Shown in pieces: positions 17,466 to 26,642 of a stretch of DNA of 40,394 nt. The notes beneath the pieces are model-generated. The model was not told the origin of the DNA, did no database searches, and worked only from the letters and a program-made list of their open reading frames with translations. Positions within the stretch are counted from its first letter, which is position 1. Every line of letters begins with the position of its first letter. The DNA is from Prochlorococcus sp. AG-347-J06 (lineage in GTDB: Bacteria > Cyanobacteriota > Cyanobacteriia > PCC-6307 > Cyanobiaceae): positions 1 to 40,394 of the forward strand of contig QCBT01000013.1 in assembly GCA_003281525.1 (NCBI GenBank), read 5' to 3'. The position numbers were made by a program, and so were the translations under genes.

Positions 17466-18215
17466 GTGAAAGTTATTGGATCTTCAGCTAAGACAGTGTT
17501 TTATTTAAAAAAAATTCAGGGTCAATATCCCACCTGGAGACTTCATTACAAAATTAAATGTAAAAGTACCGAAAATGAGCTAACAAACTTGCTTGAATAT
17601 TCAGAAATAAAGAAAAACCAGCCATTAGCGATAATCGCAAGAGAACAGTTCTCAGCAGTTGGCCAAAATTCAAAAACCTGGGTTTCTCCAAAAGGCGGGA
17701 TTTGGTTAAGTGCAGCTTATCCAATATTTTCAAAAGAATTTGCATGTCAAATATTTAATTTGTCTTTAGGTATTAAGTTATGTGAAATGCTTAGAGAAGA
17801 GAATATAAATGTTTGTTTGAAATGGCCAAATGATATTTTTTTTGGTTCAAAAAAGTTGATTGGATTTTTACCAAGGGTTATAACAAGAGGCGAAGAAATT
17901 ATCTATGCAAGAATAGGACTTGGCATGAATGTTTTAAATTACACTCCATCAGAAGGTATTTCATTATCAGAAGTACTTCGAACTAAGAATATTAATCAAC
18001 ATTATTGGACAGCCAAAGTTCTTAAAGCTTTTTATGATTCAATTGAATGTAATAAGAAAAAAGAATATGTGATTCAATCTGCAAATAAGTTTCTTACTAA
18101 AAGTTTTTTACCTAGTGGTTATTGTCCTCATTCATGGAAAATAAAAGATATTGATTCGAATGGGAATTTAAGAATTGAAAATCAAACTCAACTGAAGGTA
18201 ATTAGTAGGTTTTGA
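17466..18215 (+). CDS. birA: Biotin--[acetyl-CoA carboxylase] ligase, catalytic domain only
   Basis: Attaches biotin to the BCCP subunit of acetyl-CoA carboxylase. 249 aa, starting GTG, with no N-terminal DNA-binding domain, so a group I ligase. Recognisable blocks are SPKGGIWLSAAYP (74-86), CLKWPNDIFFGSKKLIGFL (117-135), containing the KWPND core and the Lys before LIG, and GLGMNVLNY. The biotin-binding GRGRRGR-type loop is diverged to SAVGQNSKTW (63-72), keeping only part of the signature. Divergent from dciA. Confidence 0.85.
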   Translation: MKVIGSSAKTVFYLKKIQGQYPTWRLHYKIKCKSTENELTNLLEYSEIKKNQPLAIIAREQFSAVGQNSKTWVSPKGGIWLSAAYPIFSKEFACQIFNLSLGIKLCEMLREENINVCLKWPNDIFFGSKKLIGFLPRVITRGEEIIYARIGLGMNVLNYTPSEGISLSEVLRTKNINQHYWTAKVLKAFYDSIECNKKKEYVIQSANKFLTKSFLPSGYCPHSWKIKDIDSNGNLRIENQTQLKVISRF

Positions 18216-18237
18216 ATTTAATTAACTTTTAATTCAA
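18212..18237. terminator. Inverted repeat spanning both convergent stop codons
   Basis: TTGAATT / AATTCAA with a 12-nt loop encloses or touches the birA TGA and the ABC gene stop. The stem has a single G-C pair. Confidence 0.25.
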
Positions 18238-18904
18238 CTATTCTTCCATCCTTAAATTTGGCAATTTTTTTTGCACGATTTGCAACTTCATCTTCATGCG
18301 TAACTAAAACTATAGTTATTCCAGATTCATGAAGTTTGTCAAAAAGATCTAATACATCTTCAGTGGTTTTTGAATCTAGTGCTCCAGTAGGTTCGTCTGC
18401 TAACAAAATTGCGGGGTTATTGATAATAGCCCTGGCTATAGCAACTCGTTGTTGTTGACCTCCGGATAATTGGTTTGGGCGATTATTCATTCTTTCTGAA
18501 AGGCCAACTTTTATTAAGGCATTCTTACCTCGTTCTAATCTTTCCTCAGGCTCAATACCAGCATAAATCATCGGCAAAGTTACGTTTTCAAGTGCTGTTG
18601 CGTCCGAAAGAAGATGAAATTGTTGAAAAACGAAGCCTAATTTTTGGTTACGTATTTCCGCGAGATCATCATCAGATAAATTCTCAACAGGAATACCATT
18701 TAATTTATAAATACCTTCAGATGGTCTATCTAGACATCCAATAATATTCATAGCTGTACTTTTGCCTGAGCCACTGGCTCCCATTACAGCTAAATAATCA
18801 CCTTTATAAATTTCTAAGTTTATGCTGTCTAAGGCTTTAACAGTTAGATCCTCTTTCCCATATGTTTTGGATATATTTTCTAAACTTGCTACTTTCTTGG
18901 ACAT
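18218..18904 (-). CDS. ABC transporter ATP-binding protein, MacB/LolD/DevA type
   Basis: 228-aa nucleotide-binding subunit. Walker A GASGSGKST, Q-loop FVFQQFHLL, signature LSGGQQQRVAIARAI, Walker B AILLADEPT, D-loop GALDSKT and switch His VTHE are all intact. The sequence is of the MacB/LolD/DevA clade, which powers extrusion of lipoproteins, peptides or glycolipids together with an FtsX-like permease. No such permease is in this window. It starts 16 bp after the ndhB stop on the same strand. Confidence 0.92.
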   Translation of the reverse strand: MSKKVASLENISKTYGKEDLTVKALDSINLEIYKGDYLAVMGASGSGKSTAMNIIGCLDRPSEGIYKLNGIPVENLSDDDLAEIRNQKLGFVFQQFHLLSDATALENVTLPMIYAGIEPEERLERGKNALIKVGLSERMNNRPNQLSGGQQQRVAIARAIINNPAILLADEPTGALDSKTTEDVLDLFDKLHESGITIVLVTHEDEVANRAKKIAKFKDGRIVELKVN

Positions 18905-18920
18905 TTATTGAAGAATTCTT

Positions 18921-20441
18921 CTAGGAAATATTGTTTGCTGTAGCAATAATATCTTGTAAGAAAGGAGTTTCTGAAACTGCTGTATTAGCTAATTTAAAAA
19001 GAGGATTAGATAGGATTCCTCCAAGAGCAGTTACCGCCACGCAAGTATAAAGTGCAATTCTCAAGGGAGGTAATCCTACAATTCCCCAATTAATTTCAGG
19101 ATATGATTTGACTATCTCAGAGGCTTCTTGTGGTTCTTTTACTACCATCATTTTTATCACTGAAATGTAGTAATAAATAGATATGACTGAGGTTACTAAT
19201 CCAACTATTACTAATAAATATTGATGATTTGCCCAACCTGCAAAGAATAAGTATATCTTTCCAAAAAACCCTAGCATTGGAGGTAAACCTCCGAGAGATA
19301 GAAGACAAAGGCTTAAGCCTAATGTAATGAGAGGATCTTTTTGGTAAAGTCCTGAGTAATCAAGAATTCTGTCAGAACCAGTTCTTAGGGAGAAAAGTAT
19401 TACACAAGAAAATGCACCCAAATTCATAAACAAATATGCAGCCAAATATAAAACAGCAGCTGATAAACCATCTTGTGTGCCAGATACTATTCCAATCATT
19501 ACAAATCCGGCTTGTCCAATAGAACTGTAAGCTAGCATCCTTTTCATTGAGGTTTGAGCTAGAGCTACAACATTTCCTAGAGCCATGCTCAAAATGGCTA
19601 AAATGGTAAATAAAAGTTTCCATTCATCGTCAAATGAAGAGAATGTTGTGCTTAATATTCTTATTGCAAATGCAAAGCCCGCTGTTTTGGAACCAACAGA
19701 TAAAAAAGCTACTACAGGTGTAGGTGAACCCTCATATACATCAGGAGTCCATTGATGAAAGGGAACCGCAGCAATTTTAAATGCAACTGTTGATAAGACA
19801 AATACAAGAGCAAGAGAAGTAATGAAGGATGGCTTATTGATAATCTCTAAACCTATTGTTGCTAAGTTTGTTGAACCACTTAACCCATAAAGGAAAGAGG
19901 ATCCATACAAATAGACAGCAGCTGCAGCTGATCCAACAAGGAGGTATTTTAAGGCTGCTTCTGAACTTCTTGGATCTCTCTTGAGGTAACCAGAAAGTAA
20001 GTAGCTTGCTACTGATAAAGTTTCCAGAGATATAAATACACTAATAAGGTCAGTAGATCCACACAAAAGCATTGCTCCAAGGGTAGCCGAAAGAACTATC
20101 GCAGCAAACTCGCCAATAGGGCTACCACTTTGTTCTGTATAACGCCAACTTATAAGTAAAGATACTAGGGTTGATAAAGATATTATTGCTCTAAATGCGA
20201 TTGCTAAATTATCTGAATTAAAGGACCCAAGGAATGCGCTTTCTACAGGATTACTCCATTGCAAGGCTAAACTAAGAAGAGAGCTACCAATTGATAAATA
20301 GCAAATTATTGGTGCCCATTTTGATGCAGTTTTTTCTCCAGCTAAATCTACAAGAAGTGTTCCAACAATACCTAGTAAAATAAAAGCCTCTGGAATAATG
20401 GCTTGAGCATTTAGATTAATTGTAAAGATTTCGTTGGGCAC
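18921..20441 (-). CDS. ndhB: NAD(P)H-quinone oxidoreductase subunit 2 (NdhB)
   Basis: Proton-pumping membrane subunit of the cyanobacterial NDH-1 complex in thylakoid respiration and cyclic electron flow. 506 aa with about 14 hydrophobic segments. [20 protein letters not shown] and [20 protein letters not shown] are core NdhB motifs, including the channel lysines and Glu. ATG start at 20441; divergent from topA. Confidence 0.98.
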   Translation of the reverse strand: MPNEIFTINLNAQAIIPEAFILLGIVGTLLVDLAGEKTASKWAPIICYLSIGSSLLSLALQWSNPVESAFLGSFNSDNLAIAFRAIISLSTLVSLLISWRYTEQSGSPIGEFAAIVLSATLGAMLLCGSTDLISVFISLETLSVASYLLSGYLKRDPRSSEAALKYLLVGSAAAAVYLYGSSFLYGLSGSTNLATIGLEIINKPSFITSLALVFVLSTVAFKIAAVPFHQWTPDVYEGSPTPVVAFLSVGSKTAGFAFAIRILSTTFSSFDDEWKLLFTILAILSMALGNVVALAQTSMKRMLAYSSIGQAGFVMIGIVSGTQDGLSAAVLYLAAYLFMNLGAFSCVILFSLRTGSDRILDYSGLYQKDPLITLGLSLCLLSLGGLPPMLGFFGKIYLFFAGWANHQYLLVIVGLVTSVISIYYYISVIKMMVVKEPQEASEIVKSYPEINWGIVGLPPLRIALYTCVAVTALGGILSNPLFKLANTAVSETPFLQDIIATANNIS

Positions 20442-20616
20442 TTTATTAAATTGGATTAAATTAGATGTTTGATTGTAAGGGTCAAGGAGTTAATCTTAAC
20501 TTGATTATAATTTGTGGGTATGATTTTTGAAATTTTCAGAAGAAATTACTTGAAAAAGCTTCAAATAATCATAATATGCCCTAACTGAACAAAAACACCA
20601 ATTTTTGAAATAAACC
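20442..20616. other. Divergent intergenic region, ndhB/topA
   Basis: 175 bp. An overlapping TTATAAT/ATTATAA around 20504-20511 gives a TATAAT on each strand, so it may serve ndhB (minus), though no good -35 accompanies it. A better topA promoter is listed separately. Confidence 0.4.
20550..20577 (+). promoter_or_regulatory. Candidate topA promoter
   Basis: TTGAAA (20550-20555), 16-nt spacer, TAATAT (20572-20577), with a predicted start near 20584, about 33 nt before the TTG start of topA. Confidence 0.4.
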
Positions 20617-23223
20617 TTGGATCACACACTTGTTATTGTTGAAAGTCCCACTAAAGCAAAAACTATAAGAAAGTTTTTGCCTTCTAATTATGAAGTTCTC
20701 GCTTCAATGGGACACGTAAGAGATCTTCCAAAAGGAGCTGCTGAAATACCTGCTGCGGTTAAAAAGGAAAAATGGTCAAGAATAGGAGTTAATACAACAG
20801 AAGATTTTGAACCACTTTATATAGTTCCAAAAGATAAGAAAAAAGTTGTTAAAGAGTTGAAAGATGCATTGAAAGGTGCGACCCAGCTATTACTGGCAAC
20901 TGATGAAGATAGAGAGGGAGAGAGTATTAGCTGGCATCTCCTGCAAATACTTAAGCCTAAAATACCGACTAAGAGAATGGTTTTTCATGAAATTACAAAA
21001 AAGGCAATTAATAAAGCTTTAGATCAAACCAGAGAAATTGATATGGAACTTGTTCAGGCTCAAGAAACCAGAAGAATCTTGGATAGGCTTTTTGGATATG
21101 AATTATCTCCTTTACTTTGGAAGAAGGTGGCCCCCCGTTTATCTGCTGGTCGTGTTCAATCAGTTTCTGTAAGACTTCTGGTTAGAAGAGAGAGAGAAAG
21201 AAGATCCTTTAAAAAAGCTAGTTACTGGGGAATTAAAGCTTCTCTAGTAAAAGATAATGTTACTTTCGAAGCTAAATTATTCAGTTTAAACGGTCAAAGA
21301 ATTTCTAATGGTTCCGATTTCGATGAACAGACCGGCAAATTAAAACAAGGAAATAAATCTTTAATAATTGGGGAAGAAAAAGTAAATGAATTATTGAAGA
21401 TTTTTTCCTCTGAGGATTGGTTAGTCTCAAAAATCGAAAAAAAACCATCCACTCGTAAGCCAGTTCCTCCATTTACAACTAGTACATTGCAACAAGAAGC
21501 AAACAGGAAGCTTCGCTTGTCTGCAAGAGAAACTATGAGATGTGCACAAGGGCTTTATGAGAGAGGTTTCATAACATATATGAGGACTGATTCGGTTCAT
21601 CTTTCTGAACAAGCCACAAAAGCTGCAAGAGAATGTGTTAACTCTATGTATGGAAAAGAATATTTATCTAACTCACCAAGACAATTTAATTCAACTGCAA
21701 GAAATGTTCAAGAAGCACACGAAGCAATTAGGCCTGCAGGTGAGGTATTTAAAACACCAAAGGAAACTAATCTGACAGGTAGAGACTTGTCTCTTTACGA
21801 TTTAATTTGGAAAAGAACTGTAGCTAGTCAGATGGCGGAAGCTAGGCTAACAATGATTAATGCTGAAATTAGTGTGGGGGATGGATTATTTAAATCGAGT
21901 GGGAAAAGTATTGATTTCCCAGGATTCTTCAGAGCTTATGTTGAGGGGAGTGATGACCCAAGTTCATCCCTTGAACAACAAGAAATTATTCTCCCAAACT
22001 TAACAACTGGTACATTTCTTGAAGTTTCTAGTAAAGAATCTACTTTTCATGAAACTAAACCGCCCGCAAGATATACAGAGGCTGCATTAGTTAAAGTTCT
22101 TGAAAAGGAAGGGATTGGAAGACCATCTACCTATGCAAGCATTATTGGGACAATTGTGGATAGAGGTTATGCAAATATATCTTCCAATACTTTGGCGCCA
22201 ACGTTTACAGCTTTTGCTGTTACCGCTCTATTAGAAGAACATTTTCCTGATTTGGTTGATACTACTTTTACTGCAAAAATGGAATCTTCATTGGATGAAA
22301 TATCTTCAGGTAATCTTGAGTGGCTACCATACTTGGAGACTTTCTATAAAGGTAAAAATGGTCTGGAGGTAAAAGTTCAGAAAACAGAGGGTGATATTGA
22401 TGGTAAAGCTTATAGACAAGTTGATTTCAAAGACCTTCCTTGCGTAGTCAGAATAGGGTCAAACGGGCCTTGGCTAGAGGGTACAAAAATTGATGAATCT
22501 GGTAATGAAATTCAGGCGAAAGGTAATCTTCCAATGGATATTACTCCTGGAGATTTAGACATAAAGCAAGTTGATCAAATTTTAAGTGGCCCTTCAGATC
22601 TTGGCACTGATCCAAAAACTGGGGAAAAAGTCTTTTTAAGATTTGGACCTTATGGACCTTACGTACAATTGGGAAATAATGATCAAGATAAAGCTAAACC
22701 AAGAAGAGCTTCATTACCCAAAGAGTTGAAAACTGATGATCTAACTCTAGATGAGGCTCTCGTACTTTTAAGTTTGCCTAGGTTGTTAGGAGTGCATCCT
22801 GAAGGAGGATTTGTTGAGGCTGATAGAGGAAGATTTGGACCTTATATTAAATGGATTAAAAATGAAAACGAATCTGAAAACAGATCCTTAAAGAAAGAGG
22901 ATGATGTTTTTACAGTTGATATAAATCGAGCATTAGAAATTCTTGCGATGCCAAAAATGGGTAGAGGTGGTCAAGAAGTACTTAAAGACTTTGGAAAACC
23001 GAGAGAATTTAAAGAAAAAATCCAAATACTAAATGGAAGATATGGAGTCTATTTAAAATGTGGTAAAACTAATGTTTCAATTGCCAAAGATACTGATATA
23101 GAAAAAATCACCATAGATGATGCTGTATCTCTTTTAGAAGAAAAACTAAAAGATAAAAAAGGATCTATTTTAAAAAAAACAAAGATGAGTAATAAAAAAA
23201 CTACAAGGAAAAAGAAAAGTTAG
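20617..23223 (+). CDS. topA: DNA topoisomerase I (type IA)
   Basis: Relaxes negative supercoils. 868 aa. TOPRIM domain begins LVIVESPTKAKTI (5-17), with DEDREGES (97-103 region) binding Mg. The catalytic tyrosine is Y321 in FITYMRTDSVHLS. SAGRVQSVSVRLLV (177-190) is a conserved core block. The C-terminus lacks Cys4 zinc fingers and instead has GPYGPYVQLG-, FGPYIKW- and GRYGVYLKCG-type repeats and a Lys-rich tail, as in other cyanobacteria. The start is TTG; the catalytic fold begins at once, so there is no later option. Confidence 0.97.
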   Translation: MDHTLVIVESPTKAKTIRKFLPSNYEVLASMGHVRDLPKGAAEIPAAVKKEKWSRIGVNTTEDFEPLYIVPKDKKKVVKELKDALKGATQLLLATDEDREGESISWHLLQILKPKIPTKRMVFHEITKKAINKALDQTREIDMELVQAQETRRILDRLFGYELSPLLWKKVAPRLSAGRVQSVSVRLLVRRERERRSFKKASYWGIKASLVKDNVTFEAKLFSLNGQRISNGSDFDEQTGKLKQGNKSLIIGEEKVNELLKIFSSEDWLVSKIEKKPSTRKPVPPFTTSTLQQEANRKLRLSARETMRCAQGLYERGFITYMRTDSVHLSEQATKAARECVNSMYGKEYLSNSPRQFNSTARNVQEAHEAIRPAGEVFKTPKETNLTGRDLSLYDLIWKRTVASQMAEARLTMINAEISVGDGLFKSSGKSIDFPGFFRAYVEGSDDPSSSLEQQEIILPNLTTGTFLEVSSKESTFHETKPPARYTEAALVKVLEKEGIGRPSTYASIIGTIVDRGYANISSNTLAPTFTAFAVTALLEEHFPDLVDTTFTAKMESSLDEISSGNLEWLPYLETFYKGKNGLEVKVQKTEGDIDGKAYRQVDFKDLPCVVRIGSNGPWLEGTKIDESGNEIQAKGNLPMDITPGDLDIKQVDQILSGPSDLGTDPKTGEKVFLRFGPYGPYVQLGNNDQDKAKPRRASLPKELKTDDLTLDEALVLLSLPRLLGVHPEGGFVEADRGRFGPYIKWIKNENESENRSLKKEDDVFTVDINRALEILAMPKMGRGGQEVLKDFGKPREFKEKIQILNGRYGVYLKCGKTNVSIAKDTDIEKITIDDAVSLLEEKLKDKKGSILKKTKMSNKKTTRKKKS

Positions 23224-23229
23224 AAAAAT

Positions 23230-23814
23230 ATGATTTTAAAAAAAAAGGAATTTTTTTTATTAATTTTTTTAATTTTCTTACAATCATGTTCTGGAGGAAT
23301 GATTGGAAATTTTCTTGAAAGAAGTTTTAATGATTTAGAAAAAACAAGCCAAAATCAAGATTTACAAAATAACTTAGTAGATAAAAAAATTGTAGAAAAA
23401 GAAAATAAAGAAATTGATTATAAAAAAAATAAAATAATTAAAAAATTAGAAAAATCAAAAAGTGTTCTAGAAAATAAAAAAGATACAAATTTAGAAAAAG
23501 AAAACAAAGAAATTGATTATAAAAAAAGTAAACAAATTAAAAAAGTAGAAAAGCCAAAAAATGTCCAAGAAAATAAAAAGGATATAAATTTAGAAAAGAT
23601 ACCAAAACAAAAAAATAAAAAAATTAAAAAGTCTATAAGAAAAAGAAATATTGATCTTCAATCTTACAAAATAATATTCATCTTAAAAGATGTAGATCCA
23701 AAAGATCCTACTGAAGAATTAAGTTCCATATTAAGTAATTCTGAGGTAAATTTTGAAATAGAAAAGATTGAACGTATCTTAGATTCAAAAAATAAAAGTA
23801 TGAATAAAAATTAA
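23230..23814 (+). CDS. Lys-rich lipoprotein with a 33-residue tandem repeat
   Basis: 194 residues. The N-terminus is a lipoprotein signal: KKKEFF, a hydrophobic core, then LQSC with the lipidated Cys at position 20. The middle is extremely rich in Lys, Asn, Glu and Ile and holds two near-identical 33-residue units, 56-88 and 89-121, each EKENKEIDYKK at its start. The C-terminal part (about 142-185) is more ordinary: YKIIFILKDVDPKDPTEELS, perhaps a small folded domain. It begins 6 bp after topA. I do not recognise the family. The low-complexity middle probably forms a charged coiled or extended spacer from the membrane. Confidence 0.75.
   Translation: MILKKKEFFLLIFLIFLQSCSGGMIGNFLERSFNDLEKTSQNQDLQNNLVDKKIVEKENKEIDYKKNKIIKKLEKSKSVLENKKDTNLEKENKEIDYKKSKQIKKVEKPKNVQENKKDINLEKIPKQKNKKIKKSIRKRNIDLQSYKIIFILKDVDPKDPTEELSSILSNSEVNFEIEKIERILDSKNKSMNKN
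23395..23592 (+). repeat. Two 99-bp tandem coding repeats
   Basis: 23395-23493 and 23494-23592 encode 33-residue units differing at a few positions, so the duplication is not very recent or is under relaxed selection. Confidence 0.75.
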
Positions 23815-23834
23815 TTAAAAATATTTAATAAAAA

Positions 23835-24473
23835 ATGAAAATAACAACAAAAAATGAAGCATTAAATATTGTCGAGACCTCTTATTTAGCATCTCTTTCG
23901 TCTTTATTATGGGTTGCATTATATTACTTACCAATTGGTGGAGCTTTATTAAGGTTGATTTTACCTCTCCCAATGATCCTACTGCATTTGAGAAGAGGTA
24001 CTAAAACTGCATTGGAGGGACTCCTAATACAATTTCTACTTTTATTCATAATTATGGGTCCTATTAGAGGTACTTTATTTTTATTCCCTTATGGGATCTT
24101 GGCTTTTTGGTTGGGCTGGTGTTGGTTTAGAGAAAAAAGTTGGAGATTTAGTTTATCTGTAGGAGTTATTATTGGAACCCTTGGCTTTTTTCTACGAGTA
24201 ATAGCATTATCTACCTTGGTTGGTGATAATCTTTGGGTGTTAATTACTAGAGCAAGTTATGGTCTACTAGAAAAATTCATTGGATTATTTAATTTACCTT
24301 TTTCCCCCTCAATTTTAAGTATCCAATTGGGTGCAATTTTTTTAATAATTTTTCAAGAAATAGTATATATTTTAACGATACATGTAGTTGCATATTCTCT
24401 GTTTCCAAGATTTAAATTAAATATCCCAGATCCTCCAAGATTATTAAATAGCTTAGTTGATTTAAATAATTGA
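23835..24473 (+). CDS. DUF2232 membrane protein
   Basis: 212 aa with five or six hydrophobic segments and a long amphipathic region, matching the cyanobacterial DUF2232 (YybS-like) family. LPIGGALLRLILPLPMILLH and RRGTKTALEG are characteristic. Its role is unknown; some relatives resemble S-components of ECF transporters, which is only a structural analogy. It lies 20 bp after the lipoprotein gene and 12 bp before the CobT-like gene in one direction. Confidence 0.85.
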   Translation: MKITTKNEALNIVETSYLASLSSLLWVALYYLPIGGALLRLILPLPMILLHLRRGTKTALEGLLIQFLLLFIIMGPIRGTLFLFPYGILAFWLGWCWFREKSWRFSLSVGVIIGTLGFFLRVIALSTLVGDNLWVLITRASYGLLEKFIGLFNLPFSPSILSIQLGAIFLIIFQEIVYILTIHVVAYSLFPRFKLNIPDPPRLLNSLVDLNN

Positions 24474-24485
24474 AAAAAAGTAAAA

Positions 24486-25643
24486 ATGTATAGTAAAGAA
24501 TTAGGAATTATTTTTTTTGGTAATGAATCCAATAAAAAAAGACAACTTAGTAAGATAGAAATACTGAAAAAGAATATTAATAATTTAAAAATATTTCTTG
24601 TTATTGCAGGCACTAATACATCTCAAATTCCAGGGATTTCCGCTGCAGGTCTTAATGCAAAATCAAGGAGAACAACTGCGCTCGCAGATGCCGAATTTTT
24701 GCTTGAGGGTGCTTCAAAAGATCATAAATATAAATTACCTCTCCTTAATGCAGGAGTTACTCCTGCTCTAATCAGTCATGTTTGTTCAAAGCTTATTAAT
24801 ATTTATCCAGTTATTGTTCCTCTGGGAATAGAAGCAAAGCCTTATTTTAATCATTTGGTTGTAGAAGATAGAGATTTGGGCCCATCAAATTGTCTTACTA
24901 CTGGTAAATCGATGACTAAGGAGAGAGTTTTAAATCTCTATGAAAAAGGTCTTGCGATAGGAAAATCTTTAAAACAACCAGTTTTAATTTCTGAATCTGT
25001 ACCGGGGGGGACCACAACTGCTCAGGCAGTAATGGAAGCTTTTGGGTTGAAGGTGTCTAATTTAGTAGGGAGTAGTTTATTTAAAGCTCCCAGAGAACTG
25101 AGAAGACAAGTAATTAAAAGAGGACTTTTCAATGCAAATTTCAAGGCAAATTTCGACTCTTTTGATGCTGTCGCGGCGGTAGGTGATCCTTTCCAAGCTT
25201 TTGCAATGGGTCTATTAATTGGTTCAAGGTTAGCAAAACAACCTGTAATATTATCAGGCGGAAGTCAGATGCTAGCAGTCATTTTGCTTGTATTAGAATT
25301 CTTAGATAAAAAAAATAAACATGAATTTATTGAAGATGTTTTTATTGCGACAACTGGGTGGCTTGTTAAAGATAATTCTCTAAATGATTTAGTAAATATT
25401 ATTAATGAAAAATATGATGTCAAATTATTAGGTTTAGCAAGTCCTTTAAATTTTAAATCATCAAAATACAAAGAATTGAAGGATTATGAATTAGGTCATG
25501 TTAAAGAAGGTGTAGGTGCTGGTGGAATATCATTGCTTGCTTTCTTAGATGGATTTAAAAATGAAGAAATAGTTTCATTGTGTCAACAAAATCTGGAAAT
25601 GATGAAGGCCCTAGGTCAAATTTCTTTAGAGAAGGATTGCTGA
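24486..25643 (+). CDS. cobT: CobT-like nicotinate-nucleotide phosphoribosyltransferase family (TIGR00303)
   Basis: 385 aa of the cyanobacterial/archaeal CobT-like family, with IAGTNTSQIPGISAAGLN, RRTTALADAEFLLEGA and PGGTTTAQAVMEAFGL. By family it activates the lower base of cobamides. Marine Synechococcus and Prochlorococcus are known to make pseudocobalamin with adenine as lower ligand, so adenine rather than dimethylbenzimidazole is the likely substrate; this is inference. Its TGA abuts the ATG of the next gene, so translation is probably coupled. Confidence 0.85.
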   Translation: MYSKELGIIFFGNESNKKRQLSKIEILKKNINNLKIFLVIAGTNTSQIPGISAAGLNAKSRRTTALADAEFLLEGASKDHKYKLPLLNAGVTPALISHVCSKLINIYPVIVPLGIEAKPYFNHLVVEDRDLGPSNCLTTGKSMTKERVLNLYEKGLAIGKSLKQPVLISESVPGGTTTAQAVMEAFGLKVSNLVGSSLFKAPRELRRQVIKRGLFNANFKANFDSFDAVAAVGDPFQAFAMGLLIGSRLAKQPVILSGGSQMLAVILLVLEFLDKKNKHEFIEDVFIATTGWLVKDNSLNDLVNIINEKYDVKLLGLASPLNFKSSKYKELKDYELGHVKEGVGAGGISLLAFLDGFKNEEIVSLCQQNLEMMKALGQISLEKDC

Positions 25644-26642
25644 ATGTTTTCAAAATTTGCAACTAGAAGAGAATTTTTAAATTGTGGCAAGCTTTCGCTT
25701 TTATTTCTCTTAAACTCTTGCAGTAATCTTCCTAATAAAGTAAAAATTGCATTACAAAAATCTTTTTATCCAGAATCTCTCACAGATTCGATTCCAAAAG
25801 ATTGGAAGCAGGAAAAAATTAGTTTTGAAAATATTCGGCTTCAAAAAACTAGTAACATAATTTTTAATTCTGACTTTATTTTAATAAACGATGGATGGAT
25901 TAATAGTATAGATTTTACAGAATTCGAAGAAATAAATGTATATCCACTGATCGAAAATTTGGATAAGAGATCGATAGATTTTTTGGGAAGTTTTGATCAA
26001 AATCAGAGAAGTAAATTATTTCCTTTAGGCGTAGTACCGTATACAATCATCATTAAAAATAATAAAGAATTAATAAATTCAGCAAGAACTTCTTGGGATT
26101 TTCTCCTTTCTAAAAAATTAACTGGGAAAATTATTTTTCCACAAAGTCCCAGAATAATATTATCAATTGCTCAAAAAATTAATTCATCTAATTCTTTAAA
26201 AAAACTCAAAAGCCAAGCAATGTTATTTGATGATAAAAATATGCTCAATTGGTTGATTAATTCTGATGCTTGTGTCGCAATAGTTCCTTATAGTCTATGC
26301 ACAAAATATTTAAAAATAGATCCAAGGCTTTCTTTAGTTTTTCCAAGCCAAGGCGTACCTTTGATGTGGCATTTTCTACTTAGTCGATCAAATCGAAATA
26401 ATTCAATATTAATTAAATGGATTAAATCTTTAGAAAATAAATCAATAGTAGATAAATTAGTAAGCCAGGGTTGGTATCTACCATTCAATAGTGATTATTT
26501 GCAAAGTAAATATAAATCCGAGATGTTCCCCATCTCAGTACCTTCTGAGGAATGTTGGAAAAATAGTTGGTCTTTCCCTGTCCTAACAAATGAACAAAAA
26601 GTTAATCTTAAAAATTTCTGGAATGAGTCTTTAACCCCATAA
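25644..26642 (+). CDS. Solute-binding-like lipoprotein with Tat-type signal
   Basis: 332 residues. The N-terminus has TRREFLNCG, a twin-arginine motif, then LLFLLNSC, a lipobox, so it may be folded in the cytoplasm, exported by Tat and lipidated. The body has the character of a periplasmic extracellular solute-binding protein of the PotD-like (polyamine) class: NDGWINSIDF, GVVPYTIIIKNN, SWDFLLSKKLTGKIIFPQSP and GVPLMWHFLL. No permease or ATPase is adjacent. It starts directly at the cobT stop and its end overlaps the convergent aldo/keto reductase by 12 bp. The ligand is unknown. Confidence 0.75.
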   Translation: MFSKFATRREFLNCGKLSLLFLLNSCSNLPNKVKIALQKSFYPESLTDSIPKDWKQEKISFENIRLQKTSNIIFNSDFILINDGWINSIDFTEFEEINVYPLIENLDKRSIDFLGSFDQNQRSKLFPLGVVPYTIIIKNNKELINSARTSWDFLLSKKLTGKIIFPQSPRIILSIAQKINSSNSLKKLKSQAMLFDDKNMLNWLINSDACVAIVPYSLCTKYLKIDPRLSLVFPSQGVPLMWHFLLSRSNRNNSILIKWIKSLENKSIVDKLVSQGWYLPFNSDYLQSKYKSEMFPISVPSEECWKNSWSFPVLTNEQKVNLKNFWNESLTP

